Positions 24,801-35,973 of a DNA stretch of 64,000 nt are shown piece after piece. How positions within the stretch are numbered: position 1 is the first letter of the stretch; each line of letters opens with the position of its first letter. The notes beneath the pieces were generated by a model that saw nothing but the letters and a program-made list of their open reading frames with translations, did not search any database and was not told where the DNA came from. The stretch lies in the NCBI RefSeq assembly GCF_003473485.1, contig NC_053044.1, positions 52,988,091 through 53,052,090 of the forward strand, written 5' to 3'. A program made the position numbers and the translations under genes. The stretch comes from Medicago truncatula. Lineage: Eukaryota; Streptophyta; Magnoliopsida; Fabales; Fabaceae.

Positions 24801-26962
24801 AAAACCGCAAGTTGAATGATCTTCTTGATGCCCTAGACTTCAACCAAGTTGTTATCTTTGTGAAAAGTGTTAGTAGAGCCGCTGAGCTGGACAGACTACT
24901 TATAGAGTGCAATTTTCCTTCTATATGCATTCACTCTGGCATGTCCCAAGAAGAAAGGTTTGTTTTATGTTAGCGGATGCTGGGAATCATTTTCTTTCAT
25001 TTTTCTATTCTATTGGACTTTTTTTTTTGCTGTGTACTTTTTCGAACGATTTTGGGGATTTTGTGTGGATGTCACAGAAATGTGTTAAGGCAAAATACAT
25101 CTTTTGGTCCTTTTAAGTTTGACAAAAATACCGGGTTAGTCCTTTTAAGTTTTTTAAGTTTCTAATAGGTCCTTTAAATTTTTTGAAGTTTCAAATAGGT
25201 CTAAGTTTTTTTAAGTTTCAAATAGGTCCTTTAAGTTTTTAATTTAATGCACATATTTGAAGTTTTTTAAGTTTCAAATTGATCCTTAAAAGGGTAATAA
25301 GGACCTATTTGAAACTTGAAAAACCTAAAGGACTACCCTGGTACTTTTGTCAAACTAAAAGGACTAAAAGAGGTATTTGACCAGTAGCTCTCTATAATGG
25401 TGCCGAAAGGAGGTGTATAATTTACCTCTTGTCTAAGCATTTTCAGAGCTTGTTAATTGTATATATTTAAAAACGAAATAGCATACTTGTGTTAGCTTTG
25501 TGAATATATGAGATTTATTCAATGCTATTATGACATCACTGAGGAATGATGGCTTTGAATGTTCTAGTGAATTAGCAAAGACCACTTTTGATTTGAAAGA
25601 ACAAATTCAGATCTATAATTTTTTTTAACTCTTTGAATGACAGACAATGGAAGTTCAGGGAAAAAGTGCGGCTGTTGGTAGCTATACGTTAATTGTCTAT
25701 TGACAACTCTGTTGCAGTGGGTTTATTATATTGATTTGATGTTTTGTCATTGTCTCTTTTACCCCAGTTTTGTTGTTATTCTATTAGAGTGAAATGGTCG
25801 TGTGAACAATTGATATTTGTGTATAATCTTATTATTTTATTTGTAGGTTGAAGCGTTATAGAGGTTTCAAGGAGGGGCATTCTAGGATTCTTGTTGCTAC
25901 AGATTTGGTTGGTAGAGGGATTGACATTGAACGTGTCAATATTGTTATAAACTATGACATGCCTGATTCTGCAGACACTTACTTGCACAGGGTATAAATA
26001 AACATGATCTGTCTTTATTTTGATATTTCGTTTATTTACTTTCACTAAATTTTGGTTTAGGGTAGTCTGACTCTTTTGGAAGGATACTTTACAGGTTGGC
26101 CGAGCTGGAAGATTTGGAACCAAAGGCCTTGCAATTACATTTGTTTCGTGTTCTTCTGATGTTGATGTTCTCAACAATGTAAGGGATTAACTTTGTTGTC
26201 ATTATTTTGTTGTCCATTAGCATTTCTAATTATGTTTGTTGCGATTTGCAGGTTCAGTCAAGGTTTGAAATAGATATAAAGCAGCTTCCTGAGCAGATTG
26301 ATACCTCTACCTACAGTAAGTGCTTTTTCATTCATTGATATTAATTCCTGTAATGATTTGTTTGTAGAACGAAATTGGAATTATAGTTAGGAATTTATTT
26401 TCAATTTTTCTTGGGTTTTTCTTTTTGTTAGTTCATTTAGTCCATTTGCTAATTTTGAACGATCGTTTTTTATCAATGCATTAAAAAAAGCAAGACTTGT
26501 GCTTTCCTAAAATTGATAGAGTATCCCTTTCTGCAACCTAATTTTTATATTTATGATTGGAGTTGAACTGGATTACTAGCCGTTGTCTTTCCAAATGCTC
26601 GTTTTCTTAGCTGAACATTATGTTTCATGATGTTATGGAAATACAATTTTTTTCGTTGTATGTGGGGAGTTAAGAAATACTGATAATTTTTCATGCCCTT
26701 CAAAATTTTACATTTTTTTTATAAATAACTGAATAGTATATTTGAACAATTTAATTGCACTTTTATCCCCTAAAAAATAAGAACATATTTTTGTGGTTGG
26801 CAAATTTTTTTTAATGAGAAAATCTGACCCGAGAAGCAAGAGTAACCGAGGACCAAGTTGCATAATTAGTTTGATGTGCTATTTTGTTAAGTCTAGATAT
26901 CTTCTGCATTCTAATATTAGTCTCTTCTGACTTGGTTTCAACCATGTGCAGTGCCATCATAG
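21852..26962 (+). CDS. UAP56: DEAD-box RNA helicase UAP56 (Sub2 orthologue)
   Basis: UAP56 is the ATP-dependent RNA helicase of the TREX complex, acting in spliceosome assembly and nuclear mRNA export. The eleven coding exons are 21852-21964, 22082-22182, 23298-23470, 23556-23787, 23888-24006, 24621-24677, 24773-24957, 25847-25991, 26095-26178, 26252-26315 and 26952-26962. They encode 427 residues, the same length as the Arabidopsis proteins. Visible motifs are the acidic N-terminus, Walker A AKSGMGKT (90-97), DECD (197-200, the UAP56 variant of DEAD), SAT (229-231) and HRVGRAGR (374-381). The last exon encodes only the final three residues plus part of a split codon (TY|MPS). Intron 2 has a GC donor (GAAG|GCAAAT). 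A non-coding leader exon precedes a 5' intron. Introns 2 and 7 carry MITEs, but no frame is disturbed. Confidence 0.96.
22599..22827. mobile_element. MITE with GGGCCTGTTTGGAT ends in UAP56 intron 2
   Basis: The left end GGGCCTGTTTGGATAA and right end ATCCAAATAGGCCC are inverted repeats around a 229-bp segment. Interior words (ctgttttcataa, ataagctcag) are shared with the intronic copies at 12240-12470 and 52515-52785. Confidence 0.65.
25087..25383. mobile_element. Long-terminal-inverted-repeat MITE in UAP56 intron 7
   Basis: The first 70 bases (AAGGCAAAATACATCTTTTG... and TTTGACAAAAATACC) are mirrored by the last 70 (GGTACTTTTGTCAAAC ... AAAGAGGTATTTGACC). About 300 bp in total, nearly all terminal inverted repeat, and able to fold into a long hairpin in the pre-mRNA. 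Confidence 0.65.
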
Positions 26963-27841
26963 TGGATATTGCTTTGGGGCAACACTTGGGCTGTTTGGAC
27001 GGAATGAGTACCCTCATCAACTGAATTTGTGGCAGAGTTTTTTTTGAAAAGGGCAACTTTTTGATTTGACCATGCTGATGCCAGGCCTAGGCTACTTTAC
27101 CGTTGATCGGTGTTAGACATTCTGTATGATGGCGTATGTGTTGCCTTAATTGTGTTGTACTTTGTTTTTATGACTGTGTTTGATTTAAGTATGTGACGGT
27201 AATACTGTGGTTGAACTGAATACACTCTTATAATTTACGTTAATAGGTCGAAACAGAATAGCGTACTGGTTTTGTTGCTCATGTCTTTGGTGTTTTTACT
27301 GAGAGCAACTTTACCTTTTTCTCACATTTCTATCAAATCATACATGATTTTGGATGGAAAAAAGTTGTTCTGAAGTGTACTTTTGGATAGCTCAAAAACT
27401 GTTTTTTCTGGAAGTTATTTTCAAATTGATTTTGCAGGTGGAGAAAGTTCCTTCCATGTGTAGGCTTACCTGTTGCTTTACCTATTATCCACGGATTTCT
27501 AAATAGTTTAATACGTTATTTTCTTTGTATTCTGTGTCTGCATTTTAAGCACATAATATTTCGGTATAAAACGTGCATTTAAGGCCTTTATAGTTAAAAC
27601 AAGAAGTCTTACAAAAAAATTATATGCCTAAAACGCAGACTCTTGATTACATGTTTTATACTAAAATGTGTTATTAAGAGCAGGAACTATATTTGTGCTG
27701 TTCCACAAATTGAAACTAAAGTTGATTGCATGACAGCTAACGAACTCACGAGTATTTACCAAAGGTCACTTATTAAAGAAGTGTTAGGAATGTTCTATTC
27801 TCAACACTCACTGTCATGTTATTTTTAAAGCTTGAGACATA
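26963..27841. other. UAP56 3' region and intergenic DNA
   Basis: This holds the UAP56 3' untranslated region. No further gene is seen before the MITE at 27842. Confidence 0.5.
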
Positions 27842-27950
27842 CTCTTCGTTTTTAAATATAAGCAAATTTTACTTTTTAGATTTATTCAATTAATGTTGTA
27901 TGTGGTCTATATTATGAACCACGTAAACCTAAAGTAAAATTTTACTTATA
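27842..27950. mobile_element. Stowaway MITE, left part split by the Helitron
   Basis: It starts CTCTTCGTTTTTAAATATAA after TA and breaks off at ...TTTTACTTATA. Its missing right terminus, TTTGGAAACGGAGGGAG followed by TA, is found 3.85 kb away at 31798-31814. The Helitron therefore inserted into an existing MITE of about 126 bp. Confidence 0.75.
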
Positions 27951-28116
27951 CTAGACCATTGACCCGTGCTAACGCACGTGTCATTTAAAAAAGATAATAT
28001 TCACTTAAAAATAAGACACCGTAGTTCGCGTGAATCTAAAAATTGTCATGAATCAAAGCAAAATGTCAATACCAAAGACTTTGTTATTGTTCCATAATTC
28101 TAGTACGTAGTTCTTG

Positions 28117-28897
28117 TTACTTTAAAATAACATATAATTTTGAAAGGGAAATTGAAGTTCGTTGACATGCAAATAGTTTCAATAAGTAAGAAAATGAACA
28201 GTACACAAAAAAGTCATACACATTACGGAAAACTTCTCTGTAGACCACATTTGATGCAACATCGATATCATCGTCGTCGTCGTTATTAATCAATATTTTT
28301 AAACCACCCCTTGAAGTAACCCGTGATATTGCGACGTACAATTGTCCATGTGAAAAAATAGGAGACGGTAGGTAGACACCAACATGTTCTAGCGACTGAC
28401 CCTGACTCTTGTTAATAGTCATTGCAAATGAGACAGATATCGAAAATTGCCTTTGTTTAAATTTGAAAGGAATTCTATTATCAGATGGTGTTAGCGATAA
28501 CCTTGAAATAAACACCTTCTCACCGATATTAGAACCAGATATTACCCGTCCTTCGAGCTGATATGTACCCCCTTCTTCAACCATGGACCTGAACTTTGCC
28601 ACCAAATCTTTTCTAGCTGTGGCGTGAATACGTCCACCCTATTGACGAAAACAACAACATTAAACAGCTGGTTAAATTACATAACTAAAAAACAACGATG
28701 ACATTAGTTTAATTTTAAAGCTAAGAGTACAAACATGCAGAAACCTTTTCATCGACCAGTAACATGTTCATGAAAATTATGCTAGTGGGGACCTTCTTCT
28801 CTCGAATCAACCAAATGTGAGCAACTCGCACACACATCTTGAGATTCTTTCTTCCTCTAGAAACAGCTGAGATTGGAGTGTATTTGGCAGACATCAT
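28117..28897 (-). CDS. RPA-type OB-fold fused to Helitron helicase C-terminus
   Basis: The two exons are 28897-28745 and 28638-28117, with a GT-AG intron in phase 0. The frame is open for 224 residues. Exon 1 ([20 protein letters not shown], then VRVAHIWLI) and the start of exon 2 ([16 protein letters not shown] ... GGTYQLEG) match the N-terminal OB-fold of plant RPA70-like proteins, the kind that plant Helitrons carry. From [13 protein letters not shown] onward it is the C-terminal end of a PIF1-like Helitron helicase: [28 protein letters not shown] and [19 protein letters not shown] (motifs V and VI). The join lies at about residues 82-84. Helicase motifs I-IV are missing, so no ATPase activity is expected. 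A single-stranded-DNA-binding product is possible if it is expressed. Two adjacent ATGs (28897, 28894) could both start it. Confidence 0.72.
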
Positions 28898-29054
28898 TGG
28901 CTTGTTTTTTCCTTTCCAAGAAAGAGGATGCTTATTTAGATTGAGATGGTTTGGCTAATAGGTTATGATATATTTATAGGAAAAAGGTGCAATACGTGTT
29001 AGTAGGATATGTCGGTTGAGCAATAAATAGTATTAGTTATCAGGATAAGCACAA

Positions 29055-29320
29055 AAAAGTGGAACAAAATTAGGAAGTGGCCAACATTTTAGGATAAAGA
29101 TTAATATGAATAAAATGAAATTAATATTGTTGATGAGGCACTTTGTTTTACTTAAGAATTGGCATGTAAATAGGGAAGGGGCGCAGAACAAAGGGATGTA
29201 GTTGAAGTGGAATAAAATTATGCTCAACATTTTTGGATAAAGATTAATATGAATAAAATGAAATTAATATTTTTGATGGGACATTTTTTTTGACTTAAGA
29301 ATTACCATAGTTGACTCACC
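29055..29320. repeat. Two-copy tandem duplication, about 143 bp
   Basis: The block containing AAGTGGAACAAAATTA and GGATAAAGATTAATATGAAT (29058-29165) recurs 143 bp on (29204-29305). The copies have diverged slightly. It lies between the OB-fold/helicase frame and the 79-85-bp array inside the Helitron. Confidence 0.6.
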
Positions 29321-30080
29321 AAAACATATTTTAGAGATGTGGATTAAATCTCTTAGTTACTTGAATGAGAGAAATTAGGATTAGGATTTTAATTTGTTTC
29401 CACCCAAAACATATTTTAGAGATGTGGATGAAATCTTTAGTAGTTACTTGAATGAGATGAATTAGGATTTTTAGTTTATTTCCACCTAAAACATATTTTA
29501 GAGATGTGGATGAAATCCCCTAATTATTTGAATGAGAGAAATAAGGATTTTAGTTTGTTTGCACCAAAAAGTTACTTTAGAGATGTGGATGAAATCTCTT
29601 AGTTACTTGAATGAGAGAAATTAGGATTAGGAATTTAGTTTGTTTCCACCCAAAACATATTTTAGAGATGTGGATGAAATCCCCTACTTATTTGAATGAG
29701 AGAAATAAGAATTTTAGTTTGTTTCCACCAAAAAGTTACTTTAGAGATGTGGATGAAATCTCTTGGTTACTTGAATGAGAGAAATTAGGATTAGGATTTT
29801 AGTTTGTTTCCACCTAAAAAATATTTTAGAGATGTGGATGAAATCTTTAGTAGTTACTTGAATGAGAGGAATTAGGATTTTTAGTTTGTTTCCACCCAAA
29901 ACATATTTTAGAGATGTGGATGAAATCCCGTAATTATTTGAATGAGAGAAATAAGAATTTTAATTTGTTTCCACCAAAAAGTTACTTAAGAGATGTGGAT
30001 GAAATTTCTTAGTTACTTGAATGAGAGAAATTAGGATTAGGATTTTAGTTTGATTCCACCCAAAACATATTTTAGAGATT
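29321..30080. repeat. Tandem array of 79/82/85-bp units with higher-order pattern
   Basis: The anchor AGAGATG recurs at 29333, 29418, 29500, 29579, 29664, 29743, 29828, 29910, 29989 and 30074. The spacings are 85, 82, 79, 85, 79, 85, 82, 79, 85. Each unit carries GATGTGGATGAAATC, TTGAATGAGAGAAAT and TTTGTTTCCACC. Length classes follow sequence classes: the 85-bp unit has TTAGGATTAGGATTTTAG, while the 79-bp unit starts from the AAAAGTTACTTTAG variant. The order A-B-C-A-C-A-B-C-A shows a duplicated 246-bp block. Confidence 0.92.
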
Positions 30081-30398
30081 AGGATTAGTAATTGTTAGTA
30101 ATAATGTTACTAAAAGTGTCACCAAAAGGTAGTAATTGTTACTAATAATGTTACTAAAAGCTATGCTACTAAAATGCTTCAATAACACAGCAATGCTACT
30201 AAATATAGTTTGAGGAGCACAAACACAAATATATAAATCAAAAACCAAAGCAAGCAAGGCTAAATTATTTATGAAATTCAAGGGACATTTGCTAAATTCA
30301 AAGACAAAAAAATAGATGCTTCCAAAACTCTAAGAAACTAAAACTTAAAATTCAAAGTGGAAAGGTGTTGCACAATTTATCTAAACATGGACTAATTG

Positions 30399-31348
30399 TT
30401 AGATGGTATCATGTGACCCAACCATCGGAGCACCCCCTCTGATCTTCACACCTTCACGGAGCCTGCGAGCTTCCACAAACCTATTCCAATGCCGTCCTAT
30501 CTTGAAGTGTTCATAAGGAAAAGTTGCAAAAGTTAGCTCACACACCCATAAGTTACCGCAATTGTCGATAATATTCACAGTTGTCTTGAGTGTATCTAGC
30601 ATCTGTGGAACATTGCCGGTGTAAAGTAGAATCTGCAAAATTAGAAATCCATGTAAGTTATATCAACTAAACGGAAAAAGAATAAAAGAAGTTAAGGTGG
30701 ACACGAAAAGTGTATCATACCATGCAACCTTTAGTAACATCATACTCAGTTAATTTTTTTTTCGAAATCAAGAACCATGTCAGTGATACTGTGACGATAA
30801 GCGAGAAGAGATGTTATTGGGGGGAGATGGTCATCGAAAGTTGCTTGCAAATTCATCTTGTCAAGAAGGAAATGCATAGGGGGATCAAAAACCGGGTAGG
30901 GGATACTCTTGTGAAACCTATCAGACAACTGTATATCAAACTGTCCGTCACCAACAAAAACCAAGGTAATTCAGGCACCAAGATCGATTGTGTAAAAGTC
31001 ACGAATCGCTTTCCATCCCTTTGTGAGAAAAAATGCTCCGTTTACTTTGTCGACCAATGCTTCAAACTTGTTGGACTTAAGATCAGTCAATATTGCATAG
31101 CACCCAATTTGATCTCCAAAATCACCGCCAAACATGTTTGGCAAGCATACTGCACCCTAAAAAAATAACAAACAAAAACATCACAAACGTTGATAAAATA
31201 GAATGCAAATAATTAAGAATACGTATATTTCGCAAAAAACACATACAACATCAATGTCATATTCAACGATATATGATCTGTATTTCAGTCTCAGCTTGTT
31301 GATTGCTTTGTCAAGATCGGAAAGAGGGTTTTTCACCAACGTATAGAC
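30399..31348 (-). pseudogene. Decayed protein gene with two B3-like DNA-binding domains
   Basis: Translated on the minus strand, 31348 onward reads VYTLVKNPLSDLDKAINKL. After a GT-AG intron it continues with NMFGGDFGDQ, FEALVDKVNGAFFLTKGW, IRDFYTIDLGA, then FDIQLSDRF, a B3-type fold. A second domain follows after another intron: TTVNIIDNCGNLWVCEL, HFKIGRHWNRFVEARRL, REGVKIRGGAP, ending at 30399. A TGA at 30973-30971 replaces the Trp expected after LGA. A run of nine A (minus strand, 30762-30754) shifts the frame before the second domain. No exon coding in frame with 31348 could be found upstream, although an ATG exon-like stretch starts at 31510. It lies wholly inside the Helitron, so it is either a captured host gene or standard cargo of this Helitron family. 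The B3 assignment rests on pattern memory. Confidence 0.55.
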
Positions 31349-31797
31349 CTACAAAAGATTAAAAGGGATTGAAAGAATGATTTATATTTTACAACATCGA
31401 GGAATAAGAGCAAAAGTCTATATATTTAGTATAAACCAGAGTGGAATGAAGATATGGTTATCAGTGAGGCAGTGGTATGATAGCAAAGTTTGAATGTTTC
31501 TGGAAGCCATGTTGATTAAGAAATTTCAGTTTAAGGAGAAATGTATGGTTTTAGAAAGAGATTTCCGTTTAGGAGAAAGGATTAAAATATATTGGTGAGG
31601 GTTTGGAGGAGGGGAGTTAGGAGATATGGTTTATGGAAATCAATTAGATAGGTTTTAGGAGGAGTGAAGTTAGGAAATCATGGTTAGGGTTTGGAGGAGG
31701 GAAATTAGGAAATATGGTTAGGTTTTGAAGGAGGGAAAAGTTGCTAAAATATTAGGTTAAAATTAGGGCAACAAAGCTTTGTTTAGGAATAAGAAGA

Positions 31798-31814
31798 TTT
31801 GGAAACGGAGGGAG
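31798..31814. mobile_element. Stowaway MITE, right terminus
   Basis: TTTGGAAACGGAGGGAG followed by TA is the continuation of the MITE interrupted at 27950. Confidence 0.75.
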
Positions 31815-31816
31815 TA

Positions 31817-34800
31817 ATATAATAACTTTCAAGTTTGAGTTTCTTCTGAATAAGTCTTTGAATTTGAATAAGTTAATGTGATGAATTTTGTTCATGTTTA
31901 CGTCGGCAAATGAAAGCAAATTGTCAGAACAAACAAGACGAGCAAGATAAATGCAATTTCTTCATGTTTTAAAAAAAAGCAGAAAATAAAAATTGCATGA
32001 AAACTCCATCACTGCAAATTTCACTCCTTACACTCTTTCTTTCAACATGATAATTTTAGTCTGCCCGTTGTATATGATTTATGTTCTCTATATATTTTAG
32101 TCTGAATATTATTTAATGCTTTGCCGTTGATGTAGTGTGTCATAATTGATCTTTTAATTGGTCAGACTCTGGCAAGATTGTTTATTTAAGGGATATGGTT
32201 TAGATTATGTATAGGTGTTTTCGCTCGAGAGATCGAGGGTAGATTTATATCATGTATAACTTTTTGAGCACAATCCATAGAGATGATCAACTATTTTTCT
32301 AATATGCATTAGAAGTCAGTTGTCTCTTTGTTATTTCGCGTCATTAATCTTGGTTTGGAGACGTACGTTGAGAAAATGATGAATATATATACGAGGCATA
32401 AACAATACACAATTAATTAGGAGGAAGCTACTTAGATTCAAACCATAAAAACCTTTAATAATACCTTGTTTAGAAATTTTTTGGTATAAACTCAAATTAA
32501 CTAAGTTCGGTCTTTGTGGATACAATATTTTATTTGTTTGATAAAAACCGACATATTTACCATCGTGTTGGAAAAATACAAAATCAATGTTTTTCCTTTT
32601 ATCAAGATAGTAGCTCCGACAAAGAAAGTAGAAGTCTTTTATAGTTTTTTCTAAGGGTGTCTCGTGCATTATTCACTTTCTGTGTCAATACAGGATCACC
32701 GTGTCGCGAGGGGTTTCCCTTCAATTTTGGTGTCTTACAGGAGGGATAGATAACATGGTGCTTCTAAGCTCTCCTTTAGAGGGGGCTCTGGTTAAGTTCA
32801 TTGAAACGGTTCAACCATATAGTCAATGTTCTTCATTAATTTTAATGATTGGTCACCATCTATTCTCTTGAAAGTCAGGCTAATCAACTTCTCTCCGGTT
32901 TAACTTTCTTCCTCTCCAAAACCAACTTGTAGGGACATAAATTATATTTAACCCTATTATTTAATATTTCTTGAACTTTTTGTAAGCATTTTCATATTTA
33001 TATGGCAAAAATAAAATCACCAAGGAAAAATGATTTGTGTATGTTCGTCGCCCCCAATTTAATATACATCACATAAATAATATAAACACATATATGAATT
33101 GGCTTACATTTATTAGAGCATGATAACAAACTTGTGTTTTTTTTATTATGAGTGGTTTGACCTATTTGATAATGGAACCAAAATTGATCCAAAGTACAAA
33201 TTTTTTTGACATACGATTAGACAAAAGGTATAATTTGGTTGACTCGTTCATTATGGCACACAATGCCAGACAAATGTACTAAGCACCTTATCTTTCATAC
33301 CGACGACGCATACAGGAATGATGTATTGCCATCAAGACAAAACAAATTTTTAGATGAAGAAGCAACATAACAAGATAATGGAATGTCACATGTTTTTGAA
33401 GTAATTGATGTTGAACCAATAACAAATTTGGTTGACCAAGAAGTTTATGGTCGACAAGTTGATGTTCGTATATCCTCCTCTTCCTCCTCCTCCTCCTCTT
33501 TTTGACAGTACCCGTGAGATCTCAATTTGGTGTGCATGCACACGTATGCGTAGAAGGGTTTTGGTTGGACAATGAGAGTAAAGAGGAAGAAAAATGATAG
33601 GAGGTGTTTGTGAGTATTTATAAGAGTGGAATAGGGAAGTCTCTCGCTCAATAAAATAACACAACTTAGTTTTTTTTTTTTAGAGAGAAACACAACTTTG
33701 TTATTATGCTGTAGATAGATCATCGGTTAATTTGCACACCCCTACTCATAGTGGACTTTTTTTGTGGCTTTTAAGAATCAACGATGGAATGAGATTGTAT
33801 TTTGTTTTTTCTTTCAAAGTACCATACACACTTAAAACTAGTGTTTTCACTTTCCCACCAACAGACAACAACTCCCTCCTCTTTCTGATTTTTGTTGTCC
33901 TTTTCTAGATAAGATTTTCGATTGTTGAAAATTGAAATCCATCGGTGGCTGGGTTATCCTCCAAGTTAGGCAATTATTGGAGCCTAATACTCATGATATT
34001 ACCCTCCAACAGCACTTTAGAAAGCTCTTTAATCATTCTTTATATACATCATTAATAGACAAAAATTTAATTATCATGTAGTGATGATGGAATAAAAGTG
34101 TACATATATGATTGATCGATCACCAAGTAAGTATTTTCTCAAGCGTGTAGAAAGAAACTTTACATGATTACATCTATCAAAAGAACAAAAAAAACTTTAC
34201 AATATATAGGATCACACTTGATTTTAATAGGTGTGTTATTTGAATAATTATTTGCATGACAACTTACGAATCAACTATAAATTTATAATGAAAAATAGAT
34301 CTTAACAAATAAACCAAAATAATAGAGAAAAAGTAAAAATATGATGTAAATATTAAAAATAAAGTTATCATAAAAATTGTCACAAAATGCTTATACAAAT
34401 ATTATTCCTCTAATTTTTATCTCCCCTTGCAGTCATTCGTTTTCTTTCACATACATTTCTTTACTTCATCTCCTATTCTTTCTTCTTTCTCTTTTTTCAT
34501 TTTTTGCTGAGACAAATGATATTTCATGAAATTATTTATATTCGATTAAGTATCTATAATTTTTGACCAAAATATAGTTCGAAAATGTTGTCCTTGAAAT
34601 GAAGTAGAAAAGAGGAAGCTTATAAAATTTGAAATACCAGTGTTTATAACCTACAAAAATTGTCCTTTATCAAAAAATTGTCACTCTAAAATATAATGAG
34701 AGTATAAAGCTTACAACAATCTTATCTTTCATACTTCCATTGTATCTTTACTCCCTCTCTCTCTCTCTATCTCTCTCTCATTATCGTTTTTATTCCAAAA

Positions 34801-35867
34801 AAAAAGAGAGAAGAAACCGGTTGTCTCAAAAGTTTTTTTTTTGAAATATGGTTGTATCAAAAATTGTTACCAAATAGTTATATAAATAACATTAATCATT
34901 CTTCCTTAAAAAGAAAACATTAATTATTCTCTAACCCTAAATATCTCACGCCCATCGATCACGAATTTACTTGATTGTTAGAATATTTGTATCTACATCA
35001 CCCCTTCTAAAGAGTTGACGTCATCCTCCGTCGTCCTTATAAGAAAAATAAAATCAATTAAAATAAAAAATAGAAGATTCAATGTTACCTTGAATGAAGG
35101 GCACAAATATGCTGCTGCATTTGGGCAAGTTAGGACTTAGGAGTGAACCAAAGAATCTGTATTCTATGGTACGGTGTCAACATCAAAGACGAGTATATAG
35201 TCTATGGCCTTTTATGCAACACAAACCCCACACAGAGAATAGGTCATTCATCCTCACCTAACACACACGGAACAGAAAAGTAAACAATGTTATCGGCGGA
35301 AGAAAATGGAATAAGTGGTGTTGGAAATTATTAGTGTTGTCAATACAAACAATAGTAGCTTGGAGGTACTCTTGGAGTTCAAATATTATACAATGATGTT
35401 TTGTTTAATTATTTTGTCTTAATCATCATTATTATTTCTAAGAAAATGGACACCGATAATGAAAATTATATCAATTAGTAAATAAAGTATGTTCAAATAT
35501 TGTTTTAGTTCAAATTCGAATTTGATTCTCTTAAATGAATGATTTCGTAGCTCATTTACCACTTGAATTTAATCACCCAATTATTTTATTGGTTGAAATT
35601 GAGAGGTTAATGTGGCCCAATTTGGTTGATCCCAACATTTGCGCCAATAACTCGAAGTGGCAAGCACATTTCAAGTTATTACCATCTCTGTTTTGTAGCA
35701 TTTAAATGAAGAGAAAAATTAGCAGTCAAACTTACGACATGTCTAAGCACCGATTGAGTTAATTTCTTTGTGCGCATTTGTCAGTTGTCACCCTCCTTGG
35801 CTCCATGCCTGGTTAAGTCGTATGAATGAATGGTTTACTTGTTGAAGTGTAACCAACACATTTTTCA
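31817..35867. other. Gene-poor intergenic stretch
   Basis: About 4 kb with no convincing gene. The longest frame (112 codons, minus strand, 32331-32669) matches nothing I recognise. There is a CTC/TCC-type microsatellite at about 33475-33502. MITE-like ends containing (a)ttgtcacaaaatgctta recur near 34370-34420 and 34860-34910. Confidence 0.5.
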
Positions 35868-35880
35868 ATTGCATTATACT

Positions 35881-35973
35881 TTTTTTTTTGTGGTGGCCGG
35901 ATTTTGAACTTCAAACCTTATATATATTATGCATTGTTTCTTTCTGCTAATTGAGTTAAGCTTACGAAGATTG
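35881..35973 (-). mobile_element. SINE (short copy), minus strand, with 13-bp target duplication
   Basis: Read on the minus strand it has AGCTTAACTCAATTAGCAG, GGTTTGAAGTTC (B box region) and a poly(A) tail. This is the same family as 43028-43163 and 59570-59709. The direct repeats ATTGCATTATACT flank it at 35868-35880 and 35974-35986. Confidence 0.75.

Larger units (their letters stand above)
27951..31797 (-). mobile_element. Helitron (rolling-circle transposon), 3.85 kb
   Basis: Read on the minus strand, the element ends in a GTGC...GCAC hairpin (CACGTGCGTTAGCACGGG) followed closely by CTAG and then host T (comp. of 27950), the standard Helitron 3' terminus. Its 5' end begins TC (comp. of 31797-31796) after host A (comp. 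of 31798). Both ends are confirmed because the two flanks join into one uninterrupted Stowaway MITE terminus. Contents on the minus strand, 5' to 3', are a decayed gene with two B3-like domains, a 79-85-bp repeat array, and a two-exon frame joining an OB-fold to a helicase C-terminus near the 3' end. The Rep (HUH) domain and most of the helicase are missing, so it is non-autonomous. Confidence 0.82.

Noticed and set aside
31437-31510. First exon of the B3-like gene beginning MASRNIQ
   Set aside because: Splicing it to the next exon gives the wrong phase and a quick stop, so coding was started at 31348 instead.
32331-32669. 112-codon minus-strand frame
   Set aside because: No recognisable domain, AT-driven composition and no splice or promoter context. 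Probably a chance frame.
33386-33723. Two overlapping frames with a Glu/Gly run
   Set aside because: The run comes from a TCC/CTC microsatellite. Nothing else in them looks like a protein.
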